Notes: a model not told the origin generated them from the letters alone. Positions 43,613 through 52,788 are shown, counted from the stretch's first letter. The stretch is 64,000 bases of DNA from Alphaproteobacteria bacterium (GCA_018336035.1 JAGXRD010000123.1:62001-126000); one strand, 5' to 3'. Numbers and translations are program-made.

Positions 43613-44800
43613 TCATTCCGCCGGCAGGGCGGCGCCTCCGACTTTCACGCGCTGGAGCAATCGCTCCATGAAAGCCTCACACAGGCCGATCTGGCTAAGC
43701 TCGATAAACTCATTGGGCTTATGTGCCTGCTCAATATTGCCGGGCCCACAAACAATGGTGGGAATGCCCAACTCGGAGAACAGCCCGGCCTCGGTGCCGA
43801 AAGCGACCTTCTGCACGCGGTTGGCGCCGGTCAGCGCCTTGGCCAGTTCGACCACGCCGGCACGGTCGTCGGTGGCGAGGCCGGGGAATTCCGAAATCTG
43901 GGTGAAGGTAAAGCCGCAATTCGGATCGATCGCTTTCAATTCCGGCTCCAGCTTGTTCTTCGCGTAAGCCACCACTTCGGCGTAGAGCGCATCCACATCG
44001 TCCTGCGGCAGGTAGCGGATTTCCCACAGGAAACTGCAATCCTTCGGCACGATGTTCAGCGCCGTGCCGCCATTCACCGTGCCGGTATGCAGCGAGGTAT
44101 AGGGCGGCGCGAATTCAGGATCGAACGGTCCATGGTCGCGTTTCTTGCGCGCCAGGCCCTTGATGAAGGCAATCAGTTCGGCGGCGGCTTCCACCGCATT
44201 GGCGCCCTGATGGGTCAGCGAGGAATGGCATTCGAAGCCGCGCACATCGACACGCCAGCTTTTCTTGCCTTTGTGCTGGGCAATCACCTGCATCTCGGTC
44301 GGCTCGCCGACGATGCAGGCTTTGGGCTTTACGGGCATGTCGCGCAGCACCTCGATCAGGCGCTTGGCGCCGAGGCAGCCAACTTCCTCGTCATAGGTGA
44401 AGGCATAGTGGATGGGGGTTTCGAGCTTCTGCGCCAGGAATTTCGGCGCGTAAGACAGCGCGACGGCAACGAAGCTCTTCATGTCGGAGGTGCCACGAGC
44501 GAACAGCTTGCCGTCCTTCTCGGTGATTTTGAACGGATCGGTGTCCCAGTCCTGGCCGTCGATCGGCACGACATCGGTATGGCCTGACAGCACGATGCCT
44601 GGCTTATCCTGCGGACCTAGCGTGGCGTAGAGATTGGCCTTCTTGCCGGTGGCGTCATGCACCAGCGTGGCTTCGACGCCGAGCGACTTCAGATGGTCGC
44701 GAATCCAGTGAATCAGGTCGAGGTTGGAATCGCGGCTGACCGTCGGCATTTCGATCAGCTGCTTGACCATCGCGAGGGCTTCGGGGGAGGGCTTTGTCAT
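43613..44800 (-). CDS. argE: ArgE/DapE-family deacylase (acetylornithine deacetylase-like)
   Basis: This 395-residue M20-family metalloenzyme has GIVLSGHTDVVPIDGQDWDTDPF with the first metal histidine and aspartate, ARGTSDMKSFVAVAL, TYDEEVGCLGAKRLIEV with the catalytic and metal glutamates, and CGPGNIEQAHKPNEFIEL near the end. Length and these stretches fit acetylornithine deacetylase. It would release ornithine and acetate, and ornithine could feed the decarboxylase at 18670. Many M20 proteins act on other N-acyl amino acids, so the arginine role is a family-based guess. The start at 44800 is preferred; the longer frame reaches into a REP-like element. Confidence 0.87.
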   Translation of the reverse strand: MTKPSPEALAMVKQLIEMPTVSRDSNLDLIHWIRDHLKSLGVEATLVHDATGKKANLYATLGPQDKPGIVLSGHTDVVPIDGQDWDTDPFKITEKDGKLFARGTSDMKSFVAVALSYAPKFLAQKLETPIHYAFTYDEEVGCLGAKRLIEVLRDMPVKPKACIVGEPTEMQVIAQHKGKKSWRVDVRGFECHSSLTHQGANAVEAAAELIAFIKGLARKKRDHGPFDPEFAPPYTSLHTGTVNGGTALNIVPKDCSFLWEIRYLPQDDVDALYAEVVAYAKNKLEPELKAIDPNCGFTFTQISEFPGLATDDRAGVVELAKALTGANRVQKVAFGTEAGLFSELGIPTIVCGPGNIEQAHKPNEFIELSQIGLCEAFMERLLQRVKVGGAALPAE

Positions 44801-44823
44801 GGGGATACCTTTATAACCTGATG

Positions 44824-44915
44824 TGTCATGCCCGGACTTGATCCGGGCATCCACGCGTTTTCTTTAACGGCTAAGCTGCAAGACATGGATAGCCGGGTCA
44901 AGCCCGGCCATGACA
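44824..44915. repeat. Paired REP-like palindromes, family A copy 3
   Basis: The first hairpin has arms ATGCCCGGA and TCCGGGCAT around CTTGA (44828-44850). The second has arms GCCGGG and CCCGGC around TCAAG (44892-44908). The spacer is longer (41 bases) and more A/T-rich than in copies 1 and 2. It lies between the DenD-like and ArgE-like genes. Confidence 0.8.
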
Positions 44916-44924
44916 CGAAGGATG

Positions 44925-45947
44925 TTAGCTGGACTGCAAACTCTTGATCTGGGCATCAAGGTCGTCGGCGATGAAGGATTCGACGATTTCATCGATGCTG
45001 GCATCGACGGTGAAGCCCATTGCCTTGGCGCGTTCCGATGAGGTCGCGCCCGGCCAGCCGTCGACAATCTTCTGGATCGCCGCATCGGGAGTCCAGTGAA
45101 TGGTCCCGACCTTGCGGTTGGCGCCTTTCAGCGACGGTGTGGCGCGTTCCACCGCTGCCGCCATCTCGCCGGCCGTCACGCGGATGCCGGATAGCAGCAG
45201 CGCGCGGTCCTTGCCGAACTTCTCCGCCGGCAGGTCATGCGCGCGGATGAAGGCATCGATGGTATGACGCGGTGACAGGCAGGCCATCGGGCTATCGGGG
45301 CGCACCGGGCAGACGGCATCGACGCCCGACAACGGCTCGCGGATCATCGAGCTGGCCCAGGTCGAGGCGGCTTTGTTCGGCTTGCCCGGCCGCACCATGA
45401 TCGTCGGCAGGCGAATGCTGCGGCCGTCGACGAAGCCTTTGCGGCTATAGTCGTTGATCAATAACTCGCCGCTCAGCTTCTGCACGCCGTAAGAGGTGGT
45501 CGGGCGCTGCGCGGTCTGGTCGGTCACGGTCTTGGGCAGGTCATCGCCGCCATAGACCGCCACGGAGGAGGCGAAGACCAGGCGCGGCGTATGCGTGGTG
45601 ATGGCCCGGCAGGCTTCCAGCACATGGCGGGTGCCTTCCAGATTGACGCGATAGCCGCCCTCGAAATCGGCCTCGGCGCCGGAAGAGACGATGGCGGCGA
45701 GATGGAACACGGAATGGGTGTTATGCCCGATCAGTTTCAGGATTTCGGCATGGTCGCCGACATCGCCGGCCAGCGTGGTGATACGCGGATCGTTTGGACC
45801 CGCAGCCTTCACGACATCGAAAAGGGTGATATGGCCGATCTCTTCCGGCTGACCGCTCGGACCGGTCAGTTTGCCGCGGCGCAGCAATTCGGCTGCCAGT
45901 TTCTGACCGATAAAGCCGGCACCGCCGGTAATGACGACATTGAGCAT
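44925..45947 (-). CDS. denD: D-erythronate dehydrogenase-like epimerase/dehydratase-family protein
   Basis: This 340-residue extended SDR has the Rossmann motif VVITGGAGFIGQKLAAELL, FHLAAIVSSGAEADFEGGYRVNLEGT and the active-site YGVQKLSGELL (YxxxK) with SSVAVYGG. These stretches and the TPSLKGANRKVGTIHW region are typical of D-erythronate dehydrogenase (DenD). This enzyme oxidises D-erythronate to the 2-keto acid. A 2-oxo-tetronate/hydroxypyruvate isomerase-like gene and a TRAP transporter lie 7-10 kb away. No tetronate kinase (OtnK) or OtnC is seen, so the full four-carbon acid route is not shown here. Confidence 0.83.
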   Translation of the reverse strand: MLNVVITGGAGFIGQKLAAELLRRGKLTGPSGQPEEIGHITLFDVVKAAGPNDPRITTLAGDVGDHAEILKLIGHNTHSVFHLAAIVSSGAEADFEGGYRVNLEGTRHVLEACRAITTHTPRLVFASSVAVYGGDDLPKTVTDQTAQRPTTSYGVQKLSGELLINDYSRKGFVDGRSIRLPTIMVRPGKPNKAASTWASSMIREPLSGVDAVCPVRPDSPMACLSPRHTIDAFIRAHDLPAEKFGKDRALLLSGIRVTAGEMAAAVERATPSLKGANRKVGTIHWTPDAAIQKIVDGWPGATSSERAKAMGFTVDASIDEIVESFIADDLDAQIKSLQSS

Positions 45948-46057
45948 GGATGACCCCAGAACGTCTCTTCGGGAGCAGCCACGCTAACCAGCCTGCCACG
46001 CTGAGACAAGCGGTGCAGGCTGGCCCGGAATGGTTCGTGCGGCCTCAGTTCCCCAAG

Positions 46058-46564
46058 TCAGTCCCGGGGTGGCGGTGGCGGCGGCGGCATGTCACCGCGC
46101 ATATGCTTGGGACCGCGGCGCAGCATGCGCTCGGCGAATTCCTGGCGCTGTTCAGGCGTCATGGCGTCGGCGGCGGCGAGCATGCCGGCCTGCATGCCGG
46201 CCTGCAGTTGATCGAGCCGGCGGCGATGTTCGTCCAGCACGGCGGCCAGGCGGTTATGGTCGTAGGGCTGGGCGCCCAGCGCCGCCGAGAGGTCGCGCCG
46301 CATCTGGTGATGCGAGACACTGCCGCCCTTGCGGCCTTCCTCGAAAGCCTGGCGGAAGGCCTGTGCGGCATTGTCGGGCAGGCGGCGCGCCACCTGATCC
46401 TCAATCTGCCAGCCTCGGCGTTCGGCGAATTCACGGTATTTGAAATACCGCACGGCACCAAAGCTGGCGAAGCCGAGGTTGATCGCCACCGAGGCGATCA
46501 GCGCGACGGCAAGCCAGCGGTTGACCTTCGATTTGGCGGGCGGCGAAGTCATGGTCTCGGACAT
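46058..46564 (-). CDS. Periplasmic heavy-metal-sensor-like protein (CnrR/ZraP-type)
   Basis: This 168-residue protein has a single N-terminal membrane anchor (WLAVALIASVAINLGFASFG). The periplasmic part is all-helical with RRDLSAALGAQPYDHNRLAAVL and MTPEQRQEFAERMLRRGP, as in metal-resistance/Spy-like proteins. Several His and Met residues occur (SHHQMRR) but no defined metal site is clear. It ends with a polyproline stretch. It lies five bases after the anti-sigma gene in a three-gene operon with an ECF sigma factor. This resembles CnrYXH-like signalling, although the metal is unknown. Confidence 0.83.
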   Translation of the reverse strand: MSETMTSPPAKSKVNRWLAVALIASVAINLGFASFGAVRYFKYREFAERRGWQIEDQVARRLPDNAAQAFRQAFEEGRKGGSVSHHQMRRDLSAALGAQPYDHNRLAAVLDEHRRRLDQLQAGMQAGMLAAADAMTPEQRQEFAERMLRRGPKHMRGDMPPPPPPPRD

Positions 46565-46569
46565 GGGGT

Positions 46570-47028
46570 TTAGTCCTCACTCAGGAGCGGCGTGGCAGAT
46601 GCTATCTGCACGGTGACGAGGTCGGCATCCTGCGTATCGATCAGGCCGAAATTGGCGAAGCCGGCACTGATGCCGATCATCAGCGCCAGTGCAAACGCCG
46701 CGAATTGCGGCATGCGCCGTCCGGTCGGGAACAGCAGCGCGAGCGCTTCGGCGATTTGCGCGCGCCAGTCGGCGGCCGGAGCCGTGATGGCGGGCGGCAA
46801 CTGGGCGATCTGGGCCAGCACGCGCTGGCGCAGCGCATCGCTCGGCTCGATTTCGGGCAGGTCGGCGCGCAGCAGCAGCGTATCCACTGCGGCGGCGCGA
46901 CGCTGCGCTTCACGGGCATCGGCCCGGTCGGTCAGCAGCGCGGTCGCGGCGGCCTGTTCACTGGCCGGCCAGCGGTCGAGATCGGCGCCATAAGCATCGA
47001 GCAGTTCAGTGAAGCGTTCGAGGTTCAT
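46570..47028 (-). CDS. Putative anti-sigma factor, single-pass membrane protein
   Basis: This 152-residue protein has a soluble N-terminal part of about 105 residues and one membrane segment at about residues 107-125 (FAAFALALMIGISAGFANFG). The last 25 residues should be periplasmic. FTELLDAYGADLDRWPASEQAAATALL is a common start of alphaproteobacterial proteins encoded after ECF sigma genes. The cytoplasmic domain would hold the sigma factor. It has no zinc (ZAS) motif. Its position between sigma factor and periplasmic sensor gives the assignment; no stronger domain match is visible. Confidence 0.72.
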   Translation of the reverse strand: MNLERFTELLDAYGADLDRWPASEQAAATALLTDRADAREAQRRAAAVDTLLLRADLPEIEPSDALRQRVLAQIAQLPPAITAPAADWRAQIAEALALLFPTGRRMPQFAAFALALMIGISAGFANFGLIDTQDADLVTVQIASATPLLSED

Positions 47029-47033
47029 GGCTT

Positions 47034-47666
47034 CTACTCCCCAGAAACATTTGGTGGTCCCAGCGTGGTGCGCAGGTCATCGCGCAGCGCACGCTTGGCG
47101 CGGATCAGCAGGGATTCCAGTGCGCCAATGCTGATATCCAGCGCCTTGGCGGCGTCGATATTACTCTCGCCTTCCCAGAAGCAGAGCAGGATGGCGGCGC
47201 GCTGCCGCTCGGGCAGTTTCTGCAGCGCCAGCGCGACATGGTCGCTGGTCTCGGCGGCCAGCCGGTCTTCATAGGGCGTGGCGCCGTCTTCATCGACGAT
47301 ATCAATCTTGTCGTCCAGCGCCGCCATGCCGGGCCTGCGTTTGCGGTCGATACACAGATTGACCACCACGCGATTCAGCCAGGTCTTGAAACTGGCGCCA
47401 CCATCGGCCCGCCAGCGGGCGGCATGCTGCCACACACGCAGGAAAGCCTCCTGCGCCACTTCCTCGGCATCGGTGCGGTTGAACAGCACGCGGTAGGCCA
47501 CGCTGACGGCATGACGCAGGTATTTGTCGACCAGCAGGCGATAGGCCGCATGGTCGCCGCGGGCGACCCGATGCATCAGGGCGGTGTCGATATCGCTCAT
47601 GCTGCGGTCAGCCGGGATGGTGTCCAGCCGGGCCGCGAAACTGGGCAGGGCGAGGGAGGCGAACAT
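47034..47666 (-). CDS. ECF-family RNA polymerase sigma factor
   Basis: This sigma factor has region 2 in DAEEVAQEAFLRVWQHAARWR and region 4 in LPERQRAAILLCFWEGESNIDAAKALDISIGALESLLIRAKRALR. The frame gives 210 residues from 47666, where AGGA precedes the ATG; a start at 47600 (MSDIDTALM) is equally homologous. It directs polymerase to stress promoters when the anti-sigma factor releases it. The following two genes, anti-sigma and periplasmic sensor, are five bases apart each, which is a typical signalling operon. No obvious ECF promoter was found in the 120-base gap upstream. Confidence 0.88.
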   Translation of the reverse strand: MFASLALPSFAARLDTIPADRSMSDIDTALMHRVARGDHAAYRLLVDKYLRHAVSVAYRVLFNRTDAEEVAQEAFLRVWQHAARWRADGGASFKTWLNRVVVNLCIDRKRRPGMAALDDKIDIVDEDGATPYEDRLAAETSDHVALALQKLPERQRAAILLCFWEGESNIDAAKALDISIGALESLLIRAKRALRDDLRTTLGPPNVSGE

Positions 47667-47786
47667 GCGGAGATGTCCTGCTCATCGTTGATCTCGATAC
47701 CCTACACGGCGTCATGACAGGATTCCTGCGCGGCAAAAGCGGCGGAATTCAGGCCGGAAAAGAGTAGGGCAGGACTTAATGCCGGA

Positions 47787-48383
47787 TCAGGCCCTGCCGG
47801 CGGCCTCCAGGGCCTTGAGTTCTTCGGTCAGGCGGGCGATTTCGGCGCCGACCGCCCTGGCCATGTCCGGGGCGTCCCAGTCGCGATACTGGCCCCGCTT
47901 GTAGGCCAGCGCATTGCGGTAATAGAGATAGGCATTCAGGCGGCAGCGCACGTAATTGTTCTGCGTCTTGATCACCTTGCCGGGGCTGCCCACCACCACC
48001 GAATTGTCGGGGATCACCGTGCCTTCCTTCAGAAAGGTGTGGCCGCCGATGATGCAGTTGTTGCCGATCACGCAGCCATCCATGATGGTCGAGCCGATGC
48101 CGATCAGGCAGTTGTCGCCGATGGTGCAGCCATGGATCGTGCAGTGATGCGTGATCGAGCAATGCGCGCCGACATATGTGCCGGTCTGGCTGCCGACATG
48201 CAGCATCGAAAAATCCTGCACGTTGGTATAGGCGCCGATGACGATCTCGTAATTCTCGGCGCGCGCGGCCACATTAATCCAGACCGAGCTGCCTTCCTCC
48301 AGCCGAACCTTGCCGTAGATCTGCGCCGTGTCGTGGATATAGGCGGGATTGTTCAGAACCACGTCGGGGCCGTATACGGGCAT
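47787..48383 (-). CDS. Gamma-carbonic anhydrase-like hexapeptide-repeat protein
   Basis: This is a left-handed beta-helix protein of 198 residues from the ATG at 48383. It has hexapeptide repeats (IGDNCLIGIGSTIMDGCVIGNNCIIGGHTFL) and metal-type histidines in HVGSQ and ITHHCTIHGC, as in the gamma-carbonic anhydrase group. SPGKVIKTQ is the usual end of the helix. It may bind zinc or be a transferase relative; many members lack hydratase activity. An in-frame ATG at 48395 is also possible. It stands alone. Confidence 0.85.
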   Translation of the reverse strand: MPVYGPDVVLNNPAYIHDTAQIYGKVRLEEGSSVWINVAARAENYEIVIGAYTNVQDFSMLHVGSQTGTYVGAHCSITHHCTIHGCTIGDNCLIGIGSTIMDGCVIGNNCIIGGHTFLKEGTVIPDNSVVVGSPGKVIKTQNNYVRCRLNAYLYYRNALAYKRGQYRDWDAPDMARAVGAEIARLTEELKALEAAGRA

Positions 48384-48463
48384 CGCTTCCTCCATCTCTG
48401 CCCGGTGACCTTAGCCAACCGGGCGAGACGGAGGAAGGGGGCGCGAGCCCGGCGAAGTTGCGA

Positions 48464-48853
48464 CTACTTGGTCGCGTCCTTGAGGTAGGCGATCAGGTCG
48501 GCGATTTCGGTTTCGCGCTTGATGCCTGGGAAGACCATCTTGTTGCCGGGAATGAAGCCTTTCGGGTCGGCCATGTACTTGGCGATGGTCTCTTCGTTCC
48601 AGGTGATGCCGCTTTTCACCATGGCATCGGAATATTTGAAGCCCGCGGCGGTACCGGCCTTGCGACCGAACAGGCCGGCCAGGCTGGGGCCGACGGCATT
48701 CTTGCCGGCGTCCAGCTGGTGGCAGGCGCGGCATTTGGCGAAAGCCTTGCGGCCTTCTTCCGGATTACCGGCGGCCTGGGCGCTGCCCAGGAACACAAGC
48801 TGGGAGAGGCCGAGGGCAAGCAAGGCTAGGGCGGATAAGGCGACTCGCGACAT
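48464..48853 (-). CDS. Class I cytochrome c (c2/c552-like)
   Basis: This 129-residue exported protein has a signal peptide (residues 1-27, ending GSAQA) and one heme c site: Cys41, Cys44 and His45 in CRACH. The distal methionine is in GNKMVFPGIK. AVGPSLAGLFGRKAGTAAGF is the usual mid-region. It carries electrons in the periplasm. The start at 48853 has AGGAG upstream; longer frames lack homology. No oxidase or reductase gene is adjacent. Confidence 0.93.
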   Translation of the reverse strand: MSRVALSALALLALGLSQLVFLGSAQAAGNPEEGRKAFAKCRACHQLDAGKNAVGPSLAGLFGRKAGTAAGFKYSDAMVKSGITWNEETIAKYMADPKGFIPGNKMVFPGIKRETEIADLIAYLKDATK

Positions 48854-49048
48854 CTGGAACTCCTGGGGGTCGTGGGTTTTTCTGTATATGGCGTGTCGGG
48901 CGACGATTCGGGGCAGGGCTGGTATCCCGCCAATGAAAAAAATAGCACGGCGACTCGCGTTGGGAAGCGTGGCGGCTTGTCGCATTTACCACCGCTTAAC
49001 AGAGCCGCTGGTTAACTGCCCCGCGTTGAGTGCAGGAGAGCGGTTGCG

Positions 49049-49786
49049 ATGAATATGATGGCCTATCCCGGGACGGTCCGGCTGCAGGCGATGCTGGCGG
49101 CGGGCGGCGATGTGCTGAAGATCCAGCAGGATCTGGCGGCCAAGCGCAGCAACCTGGTGGCCGAACTGTTGCGTGGCGAGGAGGATTTCTTCGAGCAGCA
49201 GCATTACCCCGCTGGCGATGTATTCGATCCGCAGACCGGTGCGCAGTATTACTACCATGCCCATCGCAATGACGGCCGTGAGCACGGTCACTTTCATATC
49301 TTTCAGCGCCCGCAATTTCTGGGTGAACATTTCGAGCCGGCCAAATACGTGAAAACCGGCGTCGGCCGCTGCTCGCCCAAGCAGAAGATCGGCGAACACT
49401 GGCCGCGCGGCGAAAAGGCGCTTGCCCATATCGTCGGCGTGGCGATGGACCATTACGGCCAGCCGATCCGGCTGTTCACCGTCAATCGCTGGGTCACCGA
49501 CGAAACCTGGTTCGCCGCGCGCGACGTGATCGCCATGCTGGAGCGTTTCGAGCTGCGACATGCCTGGCCGTCCTCGCCGGTGAACCGCTGGCTCAACGGC
49601 CTGCTGCGCCTGTTCCAGCCCGAGATCATCGAACTGATCCGCCGCCGCGATGATGCGGTGGAAGCCCGCGGCCGCGCCAATCCGCGCGGTGATGCGCTGG
49701 AAGACCGCAGCCTGGAAGTGACCGCGTCTATTGATATCTCGGTGGAACGGCAGCTGCGCCAGCTGCGCCGCTCGCTCGCTGCCTAA
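49049..49786 (+). CDS. Uncharacterised soluble protein with a His-rich YYYHAHR motif
   Basis: This 245-residue protein contains QYYYHAHRNDGREHGHFHIFQ, which is rich in histidine and could bind a metal. WFAARDVIAMLERFELRH and VNRWLNGLLRLFQPEIIELIRRRD are charged helices. I believe it belongs to a proteobacterial family of unknown function (possibly DUF6969) but cannot verify. There is no signal peptide or membrane segment. GCAGGAGAG precedes the ATG. It is convergent with the orphan TRAP receptor. Confidence 0.7.
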   Translation: MNMMAYPGTVRLQAMLAAGGDVLKIQQDLAAKRSNLVAELLRGEEDFFEQQHYPAGDVFDPQTGAQYYYHAHRNDGREHGHFHIFQRPQFLGEHFEPAKYVKTGVGRCSPKQKIGEHWPRGEKALAHIVGVAMDHYGQPIRLFTVNRWVTDETWFAARDVIAMLERFELRHAWPSSPVNRWLNGLLRLFQPEIIELIRRRDDAVEARGRANPRGDALEDRSLEVTASIDISVERQLRQLRRSLAA

Positions 49787-49797
49787 GCGCAGGCTGC

Positions 49798-50928
49798 TTA
49801 AGGCAGATAGCCCAGCCCGCGCCATTCGGCGTAGGACTTGCGGAAGGTGTGGAAGGATTCCCACACTTTCTTGAATTCCGGATTGGCGGCGCTTTCTTCC
49901 TTCACCACCTGGATCCACGAGGCTTTCAGCGCCTCCATCACCGGCTTGGGCAGGGTGTGGATTTTGACGCCGCGCTGGCGGATTTCCTGCAGCGCCTGCA
50001 CCTGCTGCACTTCACCCTCGGCCAGGCTGTCGCGGATATTGTCGCCGCAGACATTGTTGATCATGGCGCGCTGCGCGTCGCTCATGCCGTCCCACACCTT
50101 CATGTTGATCAGCATGGTGATCAGCGAGCTTTGCTGGTGCCAGCCCGGGAAGTAGTAGTGGTTGGCGGCTTTCTCGAAGCCATAGCGCACATCGACGAAG
50201 GGCAGCGAGAATTCTGCTGCATCAATGCTGCCACTCTGCAGGGCATGGAAGGTGTCGCCGCCATTCAGCGCCACGGTCTCGACGCCCAGCCGGCTGATCA
50301 CCTTGGCGCCAATGCCCATGAAGCGCATGCGCAGGCCCTTCAGATCTTCCACCGTGTTGATTTCGCGGCGGAACCAGCCGCCGGATTCCGGCGGCAGCAC
50401 GGTGCAGACGATCGGCTTGATGTTGAAGCGCGAGAAAGTGGCATCCATCAGGTCCTGGCCGCCACCATAGGCCAGCCATGCGAGGTATTCGCTTGCCGAA
50501 GGGCCAAAGGGGACGGTGGAAAACAGCCACAGCACGGAGTCACGCTGCGCGAAAAAGTTGGGCGATGACCAGACGGCATCGATCTCGCCATTCGACACTT
50601 TGTCGAATAGCTCGGCATTCGGCGCCAGCATATTCGGTTCGAACAGCTTCACTTCGACATTGCCGTCGGATGCGACCTGCAACTTCTCGACGGTCACGAC
50701 CGCCATGGTGCCGATCTGCGGCGCCGAAGTGGGCGCGGCACTGGCCATGCGGATGGTGATGCGCCCGCCCGGCGCTTCAACCACGGCATTCTGAGTCTGT
50801 GCGGTGTCGGGCTCCTTGATGGCGCGCGCTTCCGGGCTCTGCGTCGCGCGGTCAAGCGAGACGGCGCCGATGCCGATCAGGATGCCCAATACCAGAGCCA
50901 GGCCGGCCACTGTGACCAGACGCGCCAA
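49798..50928 (-). CDS. TRAP transporter solute receptor, DctP family, without its own permease
   Basis: This 376-residue receptor has an N-terminal hydrophobic anchor or uncleaved signal (VTVAGLALVLGILIGIGAVSL). The mature domain has WLFSTVPFGPSASEYLAWLAYGGGQDLMDATF, GGWFRREINTVEDLKGLRMRF and the binding-site stretch SGSIDAAEFSLPFVDVRYGF. These are typical of the TRAP receptors for mannitol-chloroaromatic-type or keto acid substrates. It is divergent from a second DctP and not directly followed by dctQM on its strand. It may feed the permease encoded at 52258-54086. Confidence 0.87.
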   Translation of the reverse strand: MARLVTVAGLALVLGILIGIGAVSLDRATQSPEARAIKEPDTAQTQNAVVEAPGGRITIRMASAAPTSAPQIGTMAVVTVEKLQVASDGNVEVKLFEPNMLAPNAELFDKVSNGEIDAVWSSPNFFAQRDSVLWLFSTVPFGPSASEYLAWLAYGGGQDLMDATFSRFNIKPIVCTVLPPESGGWFRREINTVEDLKGLRMRFMGIGAKVISRLGVETVALNGGDTFHALQSGSIDAAEFSLPFVDVRYGFEKAANHYYFPGWHQQSSLITMLINMKVWDGMSDAQRAMINNVCGDNIRDSLAEGEVQQVQALQEIRQRGVKIHTLPKPVMEALKASWIQVVKEESAANPEFKKVWESFHTFRKSYAEWRGLGYLP

Positions 50929-51139
50929 CTGCGAAATCCTCTATAACCTCGGCGGACCCACCCACCGGTTCTGCGGGCGTCACAATAGGCGCAAGCCTAT
51001 GGGTCGTCTACGTATTCAGGCGGTAACCTCGGCCTCCGGGTCTCTCGCCGAGCGGGTCGTCTTGACGTTGGTTTCAACTGTAACTACCCTGTGGCACAAG
51101 GCAAAACGCCATAACAAACATCGTCTGGGAGGACGCATC

Positions 51140-52186
51140 GTGTCATCCAAACTCACCCGTCTGATCGGGAAGTCGGCGCTCGCCGCTGTGCTCTTCGCAA
51201 CTGCAGCATTGCCGGCGGCGGCCCAGGAGATCGAGCTGAAGCTCAGCCATTTCCTGCCGCCCGGTCATGGCATGCATCGTGACTGGTTCGTGCCCTGGGG
51301 TGAGGAACTGGCCAAGCGCACCAATGGCAAGGTCAAACTGACGGTCTTCCCGGCCGGCAGCGCTTTCGGCAACCCGGCCCGCCAGCTGGAGCAGGCGGTG
51401 AGCGGCGTGGTCGATATCGCGCATGGCCTGCGCGGCGTGCCGGCCGGCCGTTTCAACCGCATGGGCATCGTCGAATTCCCCTTCCTGGTCGAAACGGCGA
51501 ATGCCGCCAGCCGCACGCTGTGGGAGATGTATCCCAAGCATTTCGCCCAGGAATTCCCCGATACCGTGAAGGTACTGGGCCTGCATGCGCATAACGCCGG
51601 CCTGATCCATACCGGTGCCAAGCAGGTCAAGACGATGGATGACCTGAAGGGCCTGCGCATCCGTTCGCCCAGCCCGCAGATCAATGCGATGCTGCAGCAG
51701 CTGGGCGCCACGCCGGTCGGCCTGCCGCCGGGTGAGGTTTATGAGAACCTGCAGCGCGGCGTGATCGACGGTGCGGTCTTCCCGTGGGACCCGATCAATT
51801 CCTTCCGGCTCTTTGAAGTCACCAAATTCCATCTCGATGCGCGATCGTACACGGCCAGCTTCTATTTCATCATCAACAAGCGCAAATACGACAGCCTGCC
51901 GGCCGACGTGAAGAAGGCCATCGACGACACCACGGGTAGCGCCCTGACCGAGCGCTTCGGCGACTGGTGGAACCAGTGGGATGCGCCGGGCCTTGAGGCT
52001 GCCTCGAAGAAAGGCAACGCGATGAGTTCGCTCAGCGCCGAGGAACGCGTGCGCTGGCGCGATGCCCTGAAGCCGACCACCGAGAAGCTGCTGACCGATC
52101 TGGAAGGCCAGGGCGTGAAGGATGCCCGCGCCATCTTTGCCGAGATGCAGCAGCGCATCGCCAAGTATGAAGGCGCCAGGAAGTAA
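51140..52186 (+). CDS. dctP: TRAP transporter solute receptor, DctP family
   Basis: This 348-residue periplasmic receptor has a signal peptide (about residues 1-29, ending LPAAAQ). It shows LKLSHFLPPGHGMHRDWFVPWGEEL, KTMDDLKGLRIRSPSPQINAML and GVIDGAVFPWDPINSFRLFEV. The start is GTG at 51140 with GGGAGGA in front; the open frame upstream to 50804 overlaps the divergent gene. It is the first gene of a dctPQM operon. The substrate is probably an organic acid and could be a sugar acid, given the isomerase gene after dctM. Confidence 0.9.
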   Translation: MSSKLTRLIGKSALAAVLFATAALPAAAQEIELKLSHFLPPGHGMHRDWFVPWGEELAKRTNGKVKLTVFPAGSAFGNPARQLEQAVSGVVDIAHGLRGVPAGRFNRMGIVEFPFLVETANAASRTLWEMYPKHFAQEFPDTVKVLGLHAHNAGLIHTGAKQVKTMDDLKGLRIRSPSPQINAMLQQLGATPVGLPPGEVYENLQRGVIDGAVFPWDPINSFRLFEVTKFHLDARSYTASFYFIINKRKYDSLPADVKKAIDDTTGSALTERFGDWWNQWDAPGLEAASKKGNAMSSLSAEERVRWRDALKPTTEKLLTDLEGQGVKDARAIFAEMQQRIAKYEGARK

Positions 52187-52257
52187 GCCTTGGTGCTGAT
52201 GCCACACTCCCGTCGCCTGATAAGGGCGGCGGGATATTTTTTTCAGCGGACCGGTCG

Positions 52258-52788
52258 ATGATCACTTTCTATCGCCTCGCGGAACGGGCCGCCTCCTGGG
52301 CCGGCAAGATCGGCGCCTTCTGCGCGCTGCTGGCCGGCTTGTTCACCTGCCTCGATATCGCGATCCGCAGTTTCGGCGGGCAGGGCATCCTCGGCACGGT
52401 CGATATCACGCAGCTGATGATCGTCGGCTGTGCCTTCCTCACCATTCCCTATGGCTTCATGACCGAGAGTCATGTCTCGGTCGATATCGTCACCACACGG
52501 CTGCCGCTGCGCGGCCGTGCGCTCTGCCGTGCTTTCTCGGCCCTGCTGGGCGGCGTGCTGATGCTGGCGATCGGCTGGTTCGGTATCGGCCAGGCGCAGA
52601 CCGTGGCCATGATGGGCGACAAGTCGCAGACCATCGGACTGCCGATGATCTGGTTCTGGTATCCGCTGCTGGCCGGTGCCTTCTTCACCACCGCGCTGAT
52701 ACTGCTGATCGTGCTGCGGCACCTTGCCGTTGCCGTGACCGGCCGTGAGGTGATCGTGCCGGTCGAACAAAAAGCCGAGGTGCTGTAA
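52258..52788 (+). CDS. dctQ: TRAP transporter small permease, DctQ family
   Basis: This 176-residue inner-membrane protein has four membrane helices. FCALLAGLFTCLDIAIRSFG, TESHVSVDIVTTRLP and WFWYPLLAGAFFTTALILLIVL are typical of DctQ. It forms the small subunit that pairs with DctM. Its stop codon overlaps the dctM start by one base (TAATG at 52786-52790). Confidence 0.9.
   Translation: MITFYRLAERAASWAGKIGAFCALLAGLFTCLDIAIRSFGGQGILGTVDITQLMIVGCAFLTIPYGFMTESHVSVDIVTTRLPLRGRALCRAFSALLGGVLMLAIGWFGIGQAQTVAMMGDKSQTIGLPMIWFWYPLLAGAFFTTALILLIVLRHLAVAVTGREVIVPVEQKAEVL

Noticed and set aside
50804-51139. Upstream extension of the TRAP receptor gene at 51140
   Set aside because: It would overlap the divergent receptor gene and precede the signal peptide; the GTG at 51140 has a good ribosome site.
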